The notes under the pieces were generated by a model. It was not told the DNA's origin and did not search any database. It worked only from the letters and a program-made list of their open reading frames with translations. A stretch of DNA of 64,000 bases, taken from Annulohypoxylon bovei var. microspora. Taxonomy: Eukaryota > Ascomycota > Sordariomycetes > Xylariales > Hypoxylaceae. How positions within the stretch are numbered: the stretch's first letter is position 1; the number at the start of each line of letters is the position of its first letter. The position numbers and the translations under genes are program-made. Location: assembly GCA_022836615.1 (NCBI GenBank), contig MU405210.1, forward strand, positions 62,001-126,000, written 5' to 3'. Shown in pieces: positions 13,070-24,197 of this stretch.

Positions 13070-14801
13070 CTACCTACCTGCGTCCGGCTTGTTGAATGTC
13101 GTGAACAGGCTGTCAAGCTTCGGTTTCCATTCTGACGGCATGATTTTATATATGCCCTTAATTTGCAGTTCCCCGGCTCGGCCGACCATCCAGATGTGTT
13201 CGTAGCGTACCCATAAGGACATAAAGTGAGCTAATACAACCATGGCCCTCGGTCTCCTTTCCTCTATGAATCTGGTGAAGTCGATCGGTACCCAGATCGC
13301 GAAGCCACCGAATCGCCTCACGATGGCATAATCTTGTTCGCCAACATTGATCGCTGTCCGAACGCTGCATATGTATGAGAGCGCCTTGTTATACACAGTC
13401 CTCACGTTTTCGTCCTCTAGTTCCTGGTCCTCTTGCGCTGCAATCGATTCAGGATCGGCCGGATGCTTCAGGAGCCAATCTAACGGACTGTGATCACAGA
13501 AGATCAGCTCCTGCGGATTGCTCATATCCGGCGGGCTCCTAGAAAACAATTTGATCCTAAGTTTGCTGTCAGGATTAACCAGCTTCCGCGCCATATCGAG
13601 TACCTGACCAGCGCCTCGGCCCATATCTGTTATTAAAACATGTTGTGTCAGTAATTTTCCCGTTAGTTTCTAGAATATACTAGGTGTCATCTCCGTAACT
13701 TCGGAAATAAATATATGGAATTGTCTCACTCACTGCCATAACGTTAGCTACTATATCATAGAAATCTTGAGATCGTTCGAAAAGTTAAGCATTAAAAGTT
13801 CGACACAACATATTTTTTTACATACCGTAACCACTGAACCGGAGGCTCCCAAGGATCTACCATCAACGTCTGAACCAGGGCTAAAGAATGCGCTAAAATT
13901 CTGATGCTGGTAAAACAAACGTAGTCCGCATTTTCGGACACCATGCGGCTTAGCTCATGGACATCGCGCCGCTGTTCTCTACTACACAATATCTGATAAG
14001 TCTGCTGTAACTTGAAGAGTTCGTCTCGTTCCTGCTTGTCTGTGCTCTTCGTCCAAAGATATAGAGCCGAGTTAGCGAGTGATACGTTGAGCAGACTACA
14101 GCGGTTGTGCTCCTGAGCCATACGCATAGCTAAATTCGGAATATCGTGCTTCCACATGTGCACGATTTCCGGGTTTTGTGCCATGGGAAACGGTTGTACC
14201 ATGTTTTGATGGTAGTTGTGTATTAAGCGTATTTCCCAAAACCGTCGCCACTGCCCTTCGGGAAGGGCGACGTCGGCATCTGTTCCCTCGTCCAAAGAAG
14301 CCGGATGAGGCGAACCTGGGGAAGGATAAAAATTTAGACTCTGCGGTGGAAATGCTGAGCTGTTCTCGTTCTTCGGAGAACATAATGAATTAATGGATTC
14401 CCGTTGTGAAGTATCATCCGTCAATGCGGGACTAGAAGTTGTCTGCTCGTTAGGTGAATAACCCGCCGAGGCCGGTGGCCCGCCATTGTGCCGCACAGTT
14501 TGCGCTGTTCTTGCAGATGCTTGATTCGCATTCGGATACAAGCAGTCGACTCCATGCCTTGAACACGAGCCACAGCTAGGGCGAACCTCATCACACTGTA
14601 GCGGGACGTTAGGAATGTGTTCTACAGACCGCAGTTGCTAGCAAGCAAGAGGTTTATGCGATTAAATAGACGAAAATTGGCATAATCCCATTAACTAACC
14701 TTAACCCGTCTTTGTTTACATCGCATACATCCGGTGCGAGACTTTTTGTGATATAAGCGCGGACCGCGCGGTCGTTGATCTTGCATATTGCTGTCGTTCA
14801 T
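13070..14801 (-). CDS. Zn2Cys6 fungal-specific transcription factor (Upc2-like type)
   Basis: Exons 14700-14801, 13826-14595, 13681-13724 and 13070-13626 give 490 residues. The binuclear zinc cluster is split by intron 1 and is perfect after splicing: Cys25, 28, 35, 42, 45 and 52 (CMRC, KC, CGSC). A Ser/Pro/Gln-rich linker follows, then a helical C-terminal regulatory domain. The overall plan resembles Upc2-like regulators (short N-terminal cluster, C-terminal ligand or effector domain), but the target pathway cannot be told. The 44-base third exon was inferred: it is the only combination I found that keeps frame between QWLR and MGRGAGQV. Its upstream acceptor is therefore less certain than the rest. 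The gene is divergent from mid1. Confidence 0.82.
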
Positions 14802-16194
14802 ACCGGGATGATTAAACGGCAGCTGGTAGTGCTGACATCCGATCTAAGCGGGCTACAAGTCTTGTGACTTGCGACGGCCTTACTAGGCCAAAGTAGAAGC
14901 GGCCTTTGTTGTTAGTCTCTCCTCGTCTTCGTCGTAGTACCTATCAGTAATCTAGTTCGAATTTGACAATTTGAGGCCATTCGACTAGGGGGTCCCAGGC
15001 CAGGCTGGAGATAGAGAGACGTTGATACAAAATCCATTTTGATTGACCAGCCGGACCCCATGCGGCACGGCAAGCACTTGCCACAATTCATCGCTTCCTA
15101 TGATAGGCCTGTGGCTGCTGTATGGGAGTGTCGTATTGCCAGGATGAGCTAGTGCTGACTAAATTTGTCTCGTACTTTGGAAGCGGACGAAAAATACATA
15201 TGTAGAGAAAGGAAAATGAGTGGGAATGAAGTTTGTCTTTTATATCAATCTAACAACTTAGAAGGTGAACTATGTAGGACTAGAAACTAACCTGCAAGCG
15301 AAAGCTTCTGGTTCTCCTGTCCCCAATGGGCAATAATAGAGTCGCCGATCTCAGGGTCTACGCATGTTTTGTATACAACCTTGAATGCGATACCGAAAGC
15401 GAAACCTACGTACATGTATGTTGGTGGGAGGTGCTAATTTGATATGCCAAAGTGACATTCATGTTCGGTATACCATATAATTGGATAGATCTTCCCGGGG
15501 ATATTTGCGAGCTTATGACAAACTATTGGTACCAATCGGTGTCTTTCCCGTCCCTGCATAGTAGATAGCGTACAACATTTCGTGGCTGTCTCAGATTTAG
15601 GAATTTAAGAGGCCATTATGCTTTGAGTGCTGATAAGTTTCTAAGGTTAAACTTCAAGCTGCACATGTCGGAGATTTAGAAGTGGGGGTAGATAGTAAGT
15701 TATTGTGGCTTGTAATTGTGGCTAGCACAGGGGTTTCCCGCCTGAATTCTGCACCATTGGAGGCCCCCCACATCCCCTCTGCAACTTGCTAATGGGCAGT
15801 TTCACTGTGGAGCTCAGCTGTCAGGGTCCGGGCAGGCACGTCCACTATCGCCGATCGAGCATTGGTGTTTCCAGAATGTGAAACTCCTGCCTCGTCGACT
15901 TTACGTCGTCCCTCCCCCCTTCTCGATAAGACTATGCCACCAATTGTATCTACAATTAACAAAAGTCAAGTTACAAAGTTCCTTTTTTAACAAACACACA
16001 ACTCTTCTTACGTGATCATCCTATTGCTGCGGAATATAAGCGAACGTGTCGAATAAACGTCTATCTATTGTGCCAGCGCCTAGCATGATCCTTTCTAGCT
16101 GACAGATTCCCTCGAGTCCAATTCCGATCAAACCTGTCATTCCTGGGACACGATCCTACCTTTGTGAGATGCCCTACGGGGCTATGCTCTCAGT
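14802..16194. other. Divergent intergenic region between zinc-cluster gene and mid1
   Basis: About 1.4 kb separates the two divergent start codons, so it probably holds both promoters. A compact 42-codon minus-strand frame at 15287-15415 is listed separately. Polypyrimidine tracts near 15900-16000 sit upstream of mid1. Nothing else was recognised. Confidence 0.5.
15287..15415 (-). CDS. Possible 42-residue small protein or orphan exon
   Basis: A minus-strand ATG frame of 42 codons starts MYVGFAFGIAFKVVYKTC and ends KLSLAG. It has a short hydrophobic N-terminal half and a polar C-terminal half (PEIGDSIIAHWGQ). Its composition looks more protein-like than neighbouring chance frames. The stop overlaps a plausible intron donor (G|GTTAGT), so it could instead be an exon of a longer gene. 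No family is recognised. Confidence 0.25.
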   Translation of the reverse strand: MYVGFAFGIAFKVVYKTCVDPEIGDSIIAHWGQENQKLSLAG

Positions 16195-18166
16195 ATGCAA
16201 CTCAGTCCATTACAGTCCCGACTGGCTGCGTCCGTGATAGCCTCCTGTCTTTTAATTGTTATCTATCTGTTTCTATTATCTCCGCAGTTCGCTCTAGCTG
16301 CTGAGTTCGAACCTATTTTCACCGACCATGATGCGCCCGATTTGGCATACGAAATACAAGATGTGGAACTACCAGAGGAATTGGACTTTAGAAGTTCAAC
16401 GTACGAGCCAGAGTTCGCATTGTTTGACCGAAGTATAATAGGGAGGGTCGCAGAAAATGTGGCTAGCATTGGCAACAATCAAGTTCAAAGGAGCAATCTA
16501 GCTCCTGGTGTTACAATGGCCTATGTTTTTCTAGCATCTTCGGTGTCCAGCAGGGAGACACAAGATTCGGACGAGCCGCTGGAGCTCCGAAGAAGTCTGA
16601 ATGGGTCACAAGAACCAGTCTCAGAAGGTCATGATGATGAAGAGGGCGTCGTTATTGATGGAGAACTTGCTCGGCGGGCGACAAAAACTTTGTGGATATC
16701 CGCAAATACTTGTGATCAACCTTGGCGCATATCACAAACCACCATGGACCCTCCGCAACTCACTCTATACGTTTCGACGTCGTCCGATAATACTTCTCCT
16801 GGACCGCAGCAGGGCACAACTGGGCAGGATGTCATCGTTTTTACAGAAGGTGCTGTTATGTACAACACTACTCTAGATCGGGACATCTATATGAGTATCT
16901 CGGCCCCGAGCGTTTCGAGCGAGTTCTTCGACACTACGAAGCAGTACAATTTTGAACTTGTCGCTTCAACCGACGAATATTACTTTTCGTATCATGACGA
17001 TCAAACCGAGACTGACCTTGTATGGGTTGACAGCGATGCGACAGCGGCTCTATTGCAAACAAATTATCTAACTAATACCTCAGATCAAGTCCTCACTACG
17101 ATGCCGTATGTTATTTTTGCCCACAATCAAAATAATGTCGTCATCAATGGGATGCGCAACTCCTACTGTGGTTTGAGTTCGTATGCCCAGATTAGGAATC
17201 TCGATGATGGGAGCAGTGGGATGATAACAATGGGGTTGAAAAACGGAGGAGACAAGAACCTAACACGACAAGAGTTTTATATTACCGGTCTCAACGCCAG
17301 TTCTAATTATACCGGTATTATCGCTCGTGCTCCGGGGACGAATTCTCAAAAGCGACAAGCCAGTTCTTCCAGTACAGGGGGCGGTATTGTGTTTCAACCA
17401 GCTAACTTCACAACTAAACCTGGTGAGTTTATCTTGAGTTTTTATCCTTGGCGGAAGCGCTAATATAAGTAAAGATGGAACATGTACATTTATCTTTAAC
17501 ATGACATTTTGCGATCAAACGCAATACGCTGTTCCTGGGAACTTGACCAATTTTCCTAATGGCACGGTCCTGGCCGAATTTTATGACAACTACACGCGAA
17601 CTATGTACGACAACTTTGACAAGGTCATGCAACAGGTTCCCTGCGAAACTAGTTCGATTGCCCAGTACTCCCTGGCTAGAGATTGCGATGACTGTAAAGC
17701 TGCATACAAGAATTGGATTTGCTCTGTTGCTGTACCACGTTGCGAAGACTTCTCGTCGCCGGACCGGTACTATCTACAGATACGCAACATTGCGTCTCCT
17801 TTCGCAAACGGCTCGTTTGTGAACCAGAGCCTAATAGATCGATATGGGGAGAAGCTGGCCTACAACTCATCTCGGAACCCCATAATCGACGAGACCGTTC
17901 AGCCAGGTCCTTATAAGGAGTTACTACCCTGCGAGGACCTGTGCTACGAGTTAGTGCGAAGCTGCCCATCCTCGATGGGGTTTAGCTGTCCGCGGCCGGT
18001 GAACCAGTTTGGCTTTTCTAACAGTTACGGACGAGATTTCGGGAGCGGCTCCTTGTCATGTAACTACCCCGGGTCTGCGCATTTTCCAGCCGGAGCAGAC
18101 ACGCTTGCTCTTCCTGGGTTGGCATTTGTTGGCGCCGCAAGCATACTTTTTATGGTGCTTCTATGA
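16195..18166 (+). CDS. mid1: Mid1/Yam8 stretch-activated calcium channel subunit
   Basis: Exons 16195-17422 and 17475-18166 give 639 residues; the 52-base intron has GTGAGT and AAAG borders. The N-terminus holds a hydrophobic signal or anchor (about residues 10-36). A long, probably extracellular region with many N-x-S/T sites follows, then a cysteine-rich C-terminal third with CDDCKAAYKNWIC and CEDLCYELVRSCPSSMGFSC. The protein ends in a hydrophobic tail. Mid1 pairs with the channel Cch1 in the plasma membrane or ER and lets calcium in during pheromone, cell-wall or ER stress. Size fits filamentous-fungal Mid1. The start is the first ATG that gives the signal anchor. Neighbouring genes do not suggest co-regulation. 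Confidence 0.93.
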
Positions 18167-18646
18167 GCATGGCGCTTTATGTGTGGGATAGAAGGTCATT
18201 GAATGGAGGCGTCGTCGCTTAGTCGGTCCACTGCATTTACGATCATGTTGGGTGGAGAGCAAGAGACGTCGAATGGATAGCATTGAGTAGGCGTTATGGG
18301 TCGATATTGTCTCATATCTTATTTCCAGCAAGCACCGTTGGCTCGTTGTGTAGTCAAATATTTCAGAATTACGTTCGCGGTTACGCGATCTCTCCAATTG
18401 TCTTCCCCATGTTAGATAACTCTGTGATGGTTTTGCTGGATATCGTCTATTTACCTTCCATGAATGCTCTTAAAATGTTCGGTTTATCCCGTACCTAACA
18501 TTCAACTGTCCCTCGTATGCAGTTATCCGCGTCGCTGCGTGCTGCTACCGCCATCACGGATAAATTACTCTCGTCGAGTGATATTTAGGCGATCATCCTC
18601 GGCCTGTCCTCGATTAAAGAACTATCTAGGTAGTCGTTTAGGGGGC
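18167..18646. other. Convergent 3' intergenic region
   Basis: This region lies between the mid1 stop and the stop of the small mitochondrial gene on the other strand. No gene, repeat or strong hairpin was seen. Confidence 0.5.
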
Positions 18647-19134
18647 TTAGACCTTTCGAGCCTCTTCAAGTTGTTTTATCCTCGTCTCAAGGGCGGCAAT
18701 ACTCGCTACAACCCACCAACGTTAGCTTTGCGAAACTGCAAGCGAGGGGGTATATATGAACGGGAGGTAGGCGGGGACACGTGCCTTGCATATTGCTCTT
18801 GATATCGAAGTGCTCTAGCCGCACCCATGAGTAGTACGCCAGCTGATACGTCAAGATAGCGAGCAGAAACACCTTCGCGATGGGCCGGCCGAAGGTCTTG
18901 AAGAATTGTGACTAATCGATGGAAGATGAGTAAGTTACTACTGTTTCTATTGGACTATACTTAGTGGAGAGGGAGGGTTTGACTGACATTAGGGGATGGC
19001 TCCTGAGGGGATGGGGTTTGCGACGACGAGAAGCGCGACCATGGGCGGCGGAGTGGGGTTGATTGCGCTAGGATAGATTGCCGTGCTGTGAAAACACGGC
19101 TGGGCGCTAGGTACCGTGTCGTTCGGGAGAACAT
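18647..19134 (-). CDS. Small single-span mitochondrial inner-membrane protein (Ina17-like)
   Basis: Exons 18988-19134, 18785-18911 and 18647-18705 give 110 residues. The gene is hidden because no exon is longer than 150 bases. Residues 1-45 are rich in Arg, Ser and Thr with no acidic residue until about 45 (MFSRTTRYLAPSRVF), a typical mitochondrial presequence. FFKTFGRPIAK leads into one membrane span (about 60-78), followed by a short coiled coil (ASIAALETRIKQLEEARK). This layout fits Ina17-type subunits of the inner-membrane assembly complex that helps build ATP synthase. That identity is a guess from architecture. The second intron (18706-18784) uses a GC donor (AAG|GCACGT) with a GCTAAC branch site 13 bases before TAG. 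Only this splice joins the span to the coiled coil in frame. Confidence 0.75.
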
Positions 19135-19788
19135 TGTGAGTCTTTCCTGGGTTTCGTTGAAGTTATTTTCGAAAGTCGTGGATCGAATCGAGGGAGTCTT
19201 TGCGATGTGATGTCTAGAGCTTCATGTTCTAATCGTGGGGCAGAAACTGTGAAGTGGGGCGCGCGTAACTTCAAAACGGTACGAATTACATATTTGCACA
19301 CGTTATTTTTAACGTAACAAAACGGTTATTTTACATATGAGTCTCCATTTTTCATATTGTATTTCTCATCAACTGTATTTCATCACGCCAATAATCCATA
19401 ACAAATAGCTTCTGGACCTAGCAACAACAATTTATCTATTTGCAACCCAGAATTTGCTTTCTTAGATCATAAAGGATTGCTCAAGCGGAAACAAGATTTG
19501 ATGGATAACTTAACAGCCATATAGTCATATGGCAGGGGTTATCCTCTCTTGTAGTGTTCAGAATCTTGCAGCTAGATGCATTGATTTCTTGCATATCATG
19601 ATCTACCAGACTAGTACCAATATCCTCGTTGCAATAGACAATTCTGTTAGACAGTGGTAATTCTTATATACGCAACTAACAGAATCACGGGTTTGCTAAT
19701 ATGAAGAATATGTTCCTAAAGCCACATACACTCGAATTGGCCTCGTCTCGATAGCTCAAATACTTGTCCAACAACTCGACTAATAGCT
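19135..19788. other. Intergenic region
   Basis: This is the upstream region of the small mitochondrial gene and the 3' flank of the SnoaL-like gene, both on the minus strand. It is AT-rich from about 19300 to 19480. No coding signal was seen. Confidence 0.5.
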
Positions 19789-20418
19789 TCACTTATGCGC
19801 GATCGCGGTAGTGTTCAATTTGAAGCATTTGTCACCCGTTGGAATCGTTTCGCCTTGATCCCACTAAAAGAACAGTTAGGGGATATACCTCTGCTTGTTA
19901 CTTGAGGAACTTACGTGTTCATGGACGCAACCGTCAACCCAGCGCCATCTATCCGTGGTGCTATATCTTGCGTACGACATGTTTGTGCTGGAATCGAAGC
20001 ACCAAGCGGTGCTTCCTTCGTTTCCTATTTTATTTCCGCCGCAGAAAAGGGGCCAAATGGTTTGGGGCCCGGATGCATATCCCGCGTGGTGTTGCTATTG
20101 TAGGTTCGATATTTAGCAACTACCTAGTTTATTGAATTGGATTCAAACTGTTAGGTAACTTACTATATAAGATGTGTCTATGAGAGAAAACATCGTCCTC
20201 GGGTCGCCATCGACCACAAAGGCACGATAGAACTTGTAAGCCCTCGAGGCTGTCTCCTCCACGGATACGGTCGGGTCTGGCTGACAGAGAGCAGGAGGTG
20301 CATTCAGATTACACAGGTTTTCTCTCTTGGATAGGTCTCCATTTTTGAAAACAGCTGGGTAAGCAAGACCAATGGTAGGCGCTAAGAGGCCGGTGGAGAG
20401 CAAGTGTAAGAGACGCAT
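19789..20418 (-). CDS. Secreted SnoaL-like (NTF2-fold) protein
   Basis: Exons 20164-20418, 19915-20094 and 19789-19863 give 169 residues. All three junctions are phase 0, with GTAAGT donors. Residues 1-19 are a clear signal peptide (MRLLHLLSTGLLAPTIGLA). The mature part starts with AYKFYRAFVVDGDP, then YIQHHAGYASGPQTIW, and ends with the strand WRWVDGCVHEHWDQGETIP. The QHxxxxxxG and VDGxxxEHWD signatures match the SnoaL-like/NTF2 fold (predicted small cyclase or aldol-condensation proteins). Five cysteines in the mature chain fit an extracellular protein. A longer start at 20481 is in frame but would bury the signal peptide, so the ATG at 20418 is chosen. The substrate is unknown. Confidence 0.82.
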
Positions 20419-21649
20419 TTTCACGGTGGCGAGCTTGGATTTGTTAGAGACGAGATCCTTCCTACATCTCATGGGACACACAGTGACTATATAGCTATGG
20501 CGATTGAGACAGGCATACTGGAGAGCTTCTACATATATTATAACGCGGGGAACTGCCTAAGCCAAGATTCGGTGAGTGATTGTTAATTTAGCCACCTTGA
20601 TCTCAATATACGATAATTTGTTCTGACCTTCCGAATGAAACCTAAGCGTGTTAATGCGCGTCAATGGCTATCTTGACAGACTGTTTAGCGTTTAGTACCA
20701 GACTTGGGAATGTAACACTCCGGGTAATCTCTGTCAAAGTAAAGGCAGATGGCAACACACATGCCATATACACACAACTGTTTGAAGCTCTAAGCATATG
20801 AAAATGAGGTTGTTGATAAATGCTTAAGACAGCTAGATCTTGGAAGAGCTGGCCTATTATTAGCCGTTGCTTTGTTTAAGCTCACAACTATCTGTTCACT
20901 TACATAAATAACAATTATATAACCTTTATTATTAGTCACAAGCAGCTGTTCAGGTCTGAAATACCTCTATAAGCTACAAAAGTATATGTATATGACTTCA
21001 ATTTATCCAATTAAGATACTTTTAATGAATCAAGTGCTTTCATCCTCCTGTGAAATGTTTAAGTTACACTTACAAATATAAGGGGACCGTAATACTCTTT
21101 GTATTCAGTTAAGCTATTACCGTTTCTCTTCTATTACCGTCCGTTTTCTTCACATACGTAAATACCGGTACGGTGAAATGACTTAAGATGAACTTACGTA
21201 AGTGGCTTGAAAGACCCCAGTTCACGAGGCTGTCGGGAAGATCCAATTATAATATAACTCTAACTTATTCAGGTAAGTGACACCTGCATTCGTGTTAAAT
21301 TGGTAGGCAGGTCCCTGAGCAGGAGCTATTCCATTATCGATAGGAGGTGTGTACTTACAGACACATGTCCATATGGGAATGTGAATACATCTCCAACTTC
21401 TCATATTCCCGAAATCTGTTCTCAGATGCAACTAGAATCTCTGTCACTTCTCTCGTCATTCATATAAGACCGCGTAAGGGACGGGGCCCAGCTGTGACTC
21501 TGCGCTTATATTAATTAATACTGTAGACGTTCAATCGGGACAGTGAACCCCCTAAAATCCGGTTTCCGAATTCATTCCATATCTACCTATCTATTTAGAC
21601 GTTCTCCGCCTTTTTATTTGACTACTTAGCTCCCTCACACATATTCACA
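20419..21649. other. Divergent intergenic region
   Basis: About 1.2 kb separates the secreted SnoaL-like gene from ysy6. It is AT-rich around 20880-21020. A minus-strand open frame at 21222-21431 has no recognisable feature. The pyrimidine-rich 21560-21649 segment is the likely ysy6 leader. Confidence 0.5.
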
Positions 21650-21993
21650 ATGGTATGTCTACAGGATTATGAATATCTAATGAACTACGTGCTAATTGAG
21701 TACTCCAGGCCCAAACACTAGAACAGCGAAGGCGGAACGCGAAGTTCGTCAAGGACCAGGATGCCCGTCGCGGAAAGTCGGAGAACGACATCAAGAAGCG
21801 CGGCAAGGAGTCGTTCAAATCGCCCATCTCGCCCTTCTGGCTCGGTAAGTTGTTTCCAGATCCCTTCGCCGGTTCTGTTGAGATCTTGGAGAGAAAAGGC
21901 TAATATACATTGTGTTCGCGAATAGGAATCCTCGCCTTTGTCGTCTTTGGCGGTCTAGTTTTCGAAGTCATCTCGCGCATCTTCTTCCGATGA
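21650..21993 (+). CDS. ysy6: Stress-associated ER protein RAMP4/SERP1 (Ysy6)
   Basis: Exons 21650-21652 (ATG alone), 21709-21844 and 21926-21993 give 68 residues, the usual family size. Intron 1 has donor GTATGT immediately after the start codon. The N-terminal half is basic and cytosolic (EQRRRNAKFVKDQDARRGK), followed by SPISPFWLGI and one C-terminal membrane span (about 42-64) ending FFR. RAMP4/Ysy6 is a tail-anchored ER protein that sits by the Sec61 translocon and helps stabilise membrane proteins under ER stress. The recognition is strong despite the small size. Confidence 0.92.
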
Positions 21994-22528
21994 AGAACTA
22001 CAATTATCAAGCGAAATTGATGTTGCCACCCGGGTCGCACGAGAACAGAAAAGCATCATGGGAAGAATTTACTAGGATCTATATGGCTATGGCTTAAGAG
22101 AGGTCCCCGGGTTGTAGGTCAAGTTGGGGATGTCTTATAAGGTTATAAGAGGCATTCAACGTGTACACATGTATAGCTGTTTAGGAGAACCATATGATAC
22201 CTGGCGTTAGCTCTACAAGAACAATTCGTGTTTCTGGAGGACAAGTTTAAGCCTCCTTGCCGATCTTGCGTCCATTTTCTTCAATAAAACCAAATCACAT
22301 ATAATCCTTCCATTATGAAAGAGTATGATCACTTGCAGTCAAGTCATGATATAGGGACTTGGAGGCAATGTGTTAGTATGATTGATTTCGCATCGGCATT
22401 AGGAGAATTGCTAGATTGATCTAGTAACCACATCCTGCGACTGCAAGCAACCAGCCAATTCAGATGGTATAATTGGCACCCTGGCCCTTTTTAACGCCAT
22501 TCTCATATCCGTACATTGTTGTAAGTAA
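21994..22528. other. Convergent 3' intergenic region
   Basis: This is the space between the stops of ysy6 and the SMAP-domain gene, which converge. Nothing beyond AT-rich 3' flanks was seen. Confidence 0.5.
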
Positions 22529-23607
22529 TCATGCCCCTAGACCCCTTTTCTTCCCCAGGCCATCATGCTTCATTTTCATTCCGGCATCAAACTGACGTTC
22601 CAAATCATGCTGCACTCGGTCGATGTAGGTCTTTGATGTAGTGGGAGCGTTTTGGCCGTTTGTGGTATCATTTCCATTGGATTTAGCCCCAAGAAGCTTG
22701 AGGAATTTTGCCTTTCTCTTGTCATCACCTTCTAAGGCTTGCGCGTTCCACTGCTCACAGCCATTAGTATTGGATCCCCCTTCGGCTGTGGTAGAAGACA
22801 CGTACTCCTCGGCTTGGTGCTTCTCCTTTCGCTTCTTCTTCCTATCCTTCTTCTCTTTGCGCGCCTCATCTTGAGAATCGTCTTCCTCGACCTTCCGCTT
22901 GCGTTTGTTGGCCTTTTTGTCGGTCTTTATCTCGTCTTTGCTCTTGTGTTTCTTCTCCTTCTTGGGAGGTGGGATGCTTTCATCATCCGAAGAGTCCGTT
23001 GTGCTAGCATTACTAGAGGATTCACTAGCTCCAAGAGCAATAAACTCGACGTTCTCGGGATCGGCCGCCATCCTAGCAATCTCGTTCGGCAGCTGGTTCT
23101 TCTCGGCTTCCTCCTTCTACACGTACGGTTAGTAAAAAAAAGATGCGTTTAGAGGAAGAGAATTATATGTCCGGCCTCACCTCTTTTTGCGCATCCAAGA
23201 TGTCAGCGTGAACCCTAGTTTTCTGAGCCTCAGCCATCAGCTTAATTGCTTGCGCCTCTAGCTTATCGGCACGTATGCGCATGCGCTTGCGTCGCTTCTC
23301 TTGCTTGTTTTGGCGGGTGACCAGCTTCTTCAGCCTGTCGGCTGCCTTGCGTTCAGGAGTCCATTTCGCGGCACGGCCAACGTTCGACTTTCGTGCTTGC
23401 TTGGCCTCGGACTTGAAATGACGCTTCTCTTTGCGGGCTTCGGCTCGTGCAAGTCGCTGATCTTGCTGTCGCTTGCGCTTGGCCTCTGTAATATATTAGT
23501 ATCATTTTAGGCCTAGCTAGAGAACTACTATTACCTTTGGTCTCGACCTCGCGCTGGAGCTTGGCTGGGTCAAGCTTTTGCCAGGGTGCTGAATCGGGTG
23601 CCTCCAT
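22529..23607 (-). CDS. Lys/Glu-rich nuclear protein with C-terminal SMAP (small acidic protein-like) domain
   Basis: Exons 23535-23607, 23181-23485 and 22529-23116 give 321 residues. Residues 1-135 are very basic and helical (EAKRKRQQDQRLARAEARK, RQNKQEKRRKRMRIRAD), probably coiled and nucleolar. A Ser/Asp-rich stretch and a Lys-rich patch follow. The last 75 residues or so match the SMAP domain: GCEQWNAQALEGDDKRKAKF, LKLLGAKSNG and VQHDLERQFDAGMKMKHDG, ending GLGKKRGLGA. The function of SMAP proteins in fungi is poorly known; the basic, acidic-patch composition is like ribosome-biogenesis or RNA-binding factors, but that is inference. All three splice junctions keep frame. The gene is divergent from rcy1. 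Confidence 0.88.
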
Positions 23608-24197
23608 TTTGAAGAGTATAGATGAAGGAAAAAAAGGGAGTAAGTTAAATTGAAATTGCGGGGGGGGCTGCAAGAATTGAGTTGAAGGGCAACGAAAATT
23701 CACTGCATTGATTTCGTTGTTGAACAAAGCGTTCAATTTTCCTGCAGTTAATCTTTGGCCCGAAGAAAAAAAGAAAAAAGTTAACGAATTCTGCCGCGGG
23801 GAGTACCTCTAAATAAAAGGCGGTGTAGGTAGTGTACAGAGGATGCAGGGGTGTGGGCTGTTCTGCGAGCCGCTGGTTCCCACTCTTTTCAGCTGTCAAT
23901 TCACTTGTATCTAGAAAGGTGGGTTGGAACATCAATTGACTTTAAGAACAACATAAGACTGAACCTTAGAAGTTATTCCTTCCAGTTTAAAGGATCCTCT
24001 CTGAAACTACACATAGCCCTGGAGTTTATTAAAATCTTAATTGTTACTTATGTGCAACTATTCTTAAATATTGTCTAGGACCTTCCCTACTTATTGTTGT
24101 TCTACTTAACTCACCTCATGTAGCCGTGTATGACCTCAGCAATTCCCCGAGTACCTCCTACCACCTACCACAACGAACCGCAGCGATATTAGTTACG
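23608..24197. other. Divergent promoter region of SMAP gene and rcy1
   Basis: About 590 bases lie between divergent starts. A minus-strand poly-pyrimidine/poly-purine tract sits near 23620-23660 and 23760-23780. An in-frame upstream ATG at 24126 could extend Rcy1 by 24 residues. Confidence 0.5.
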
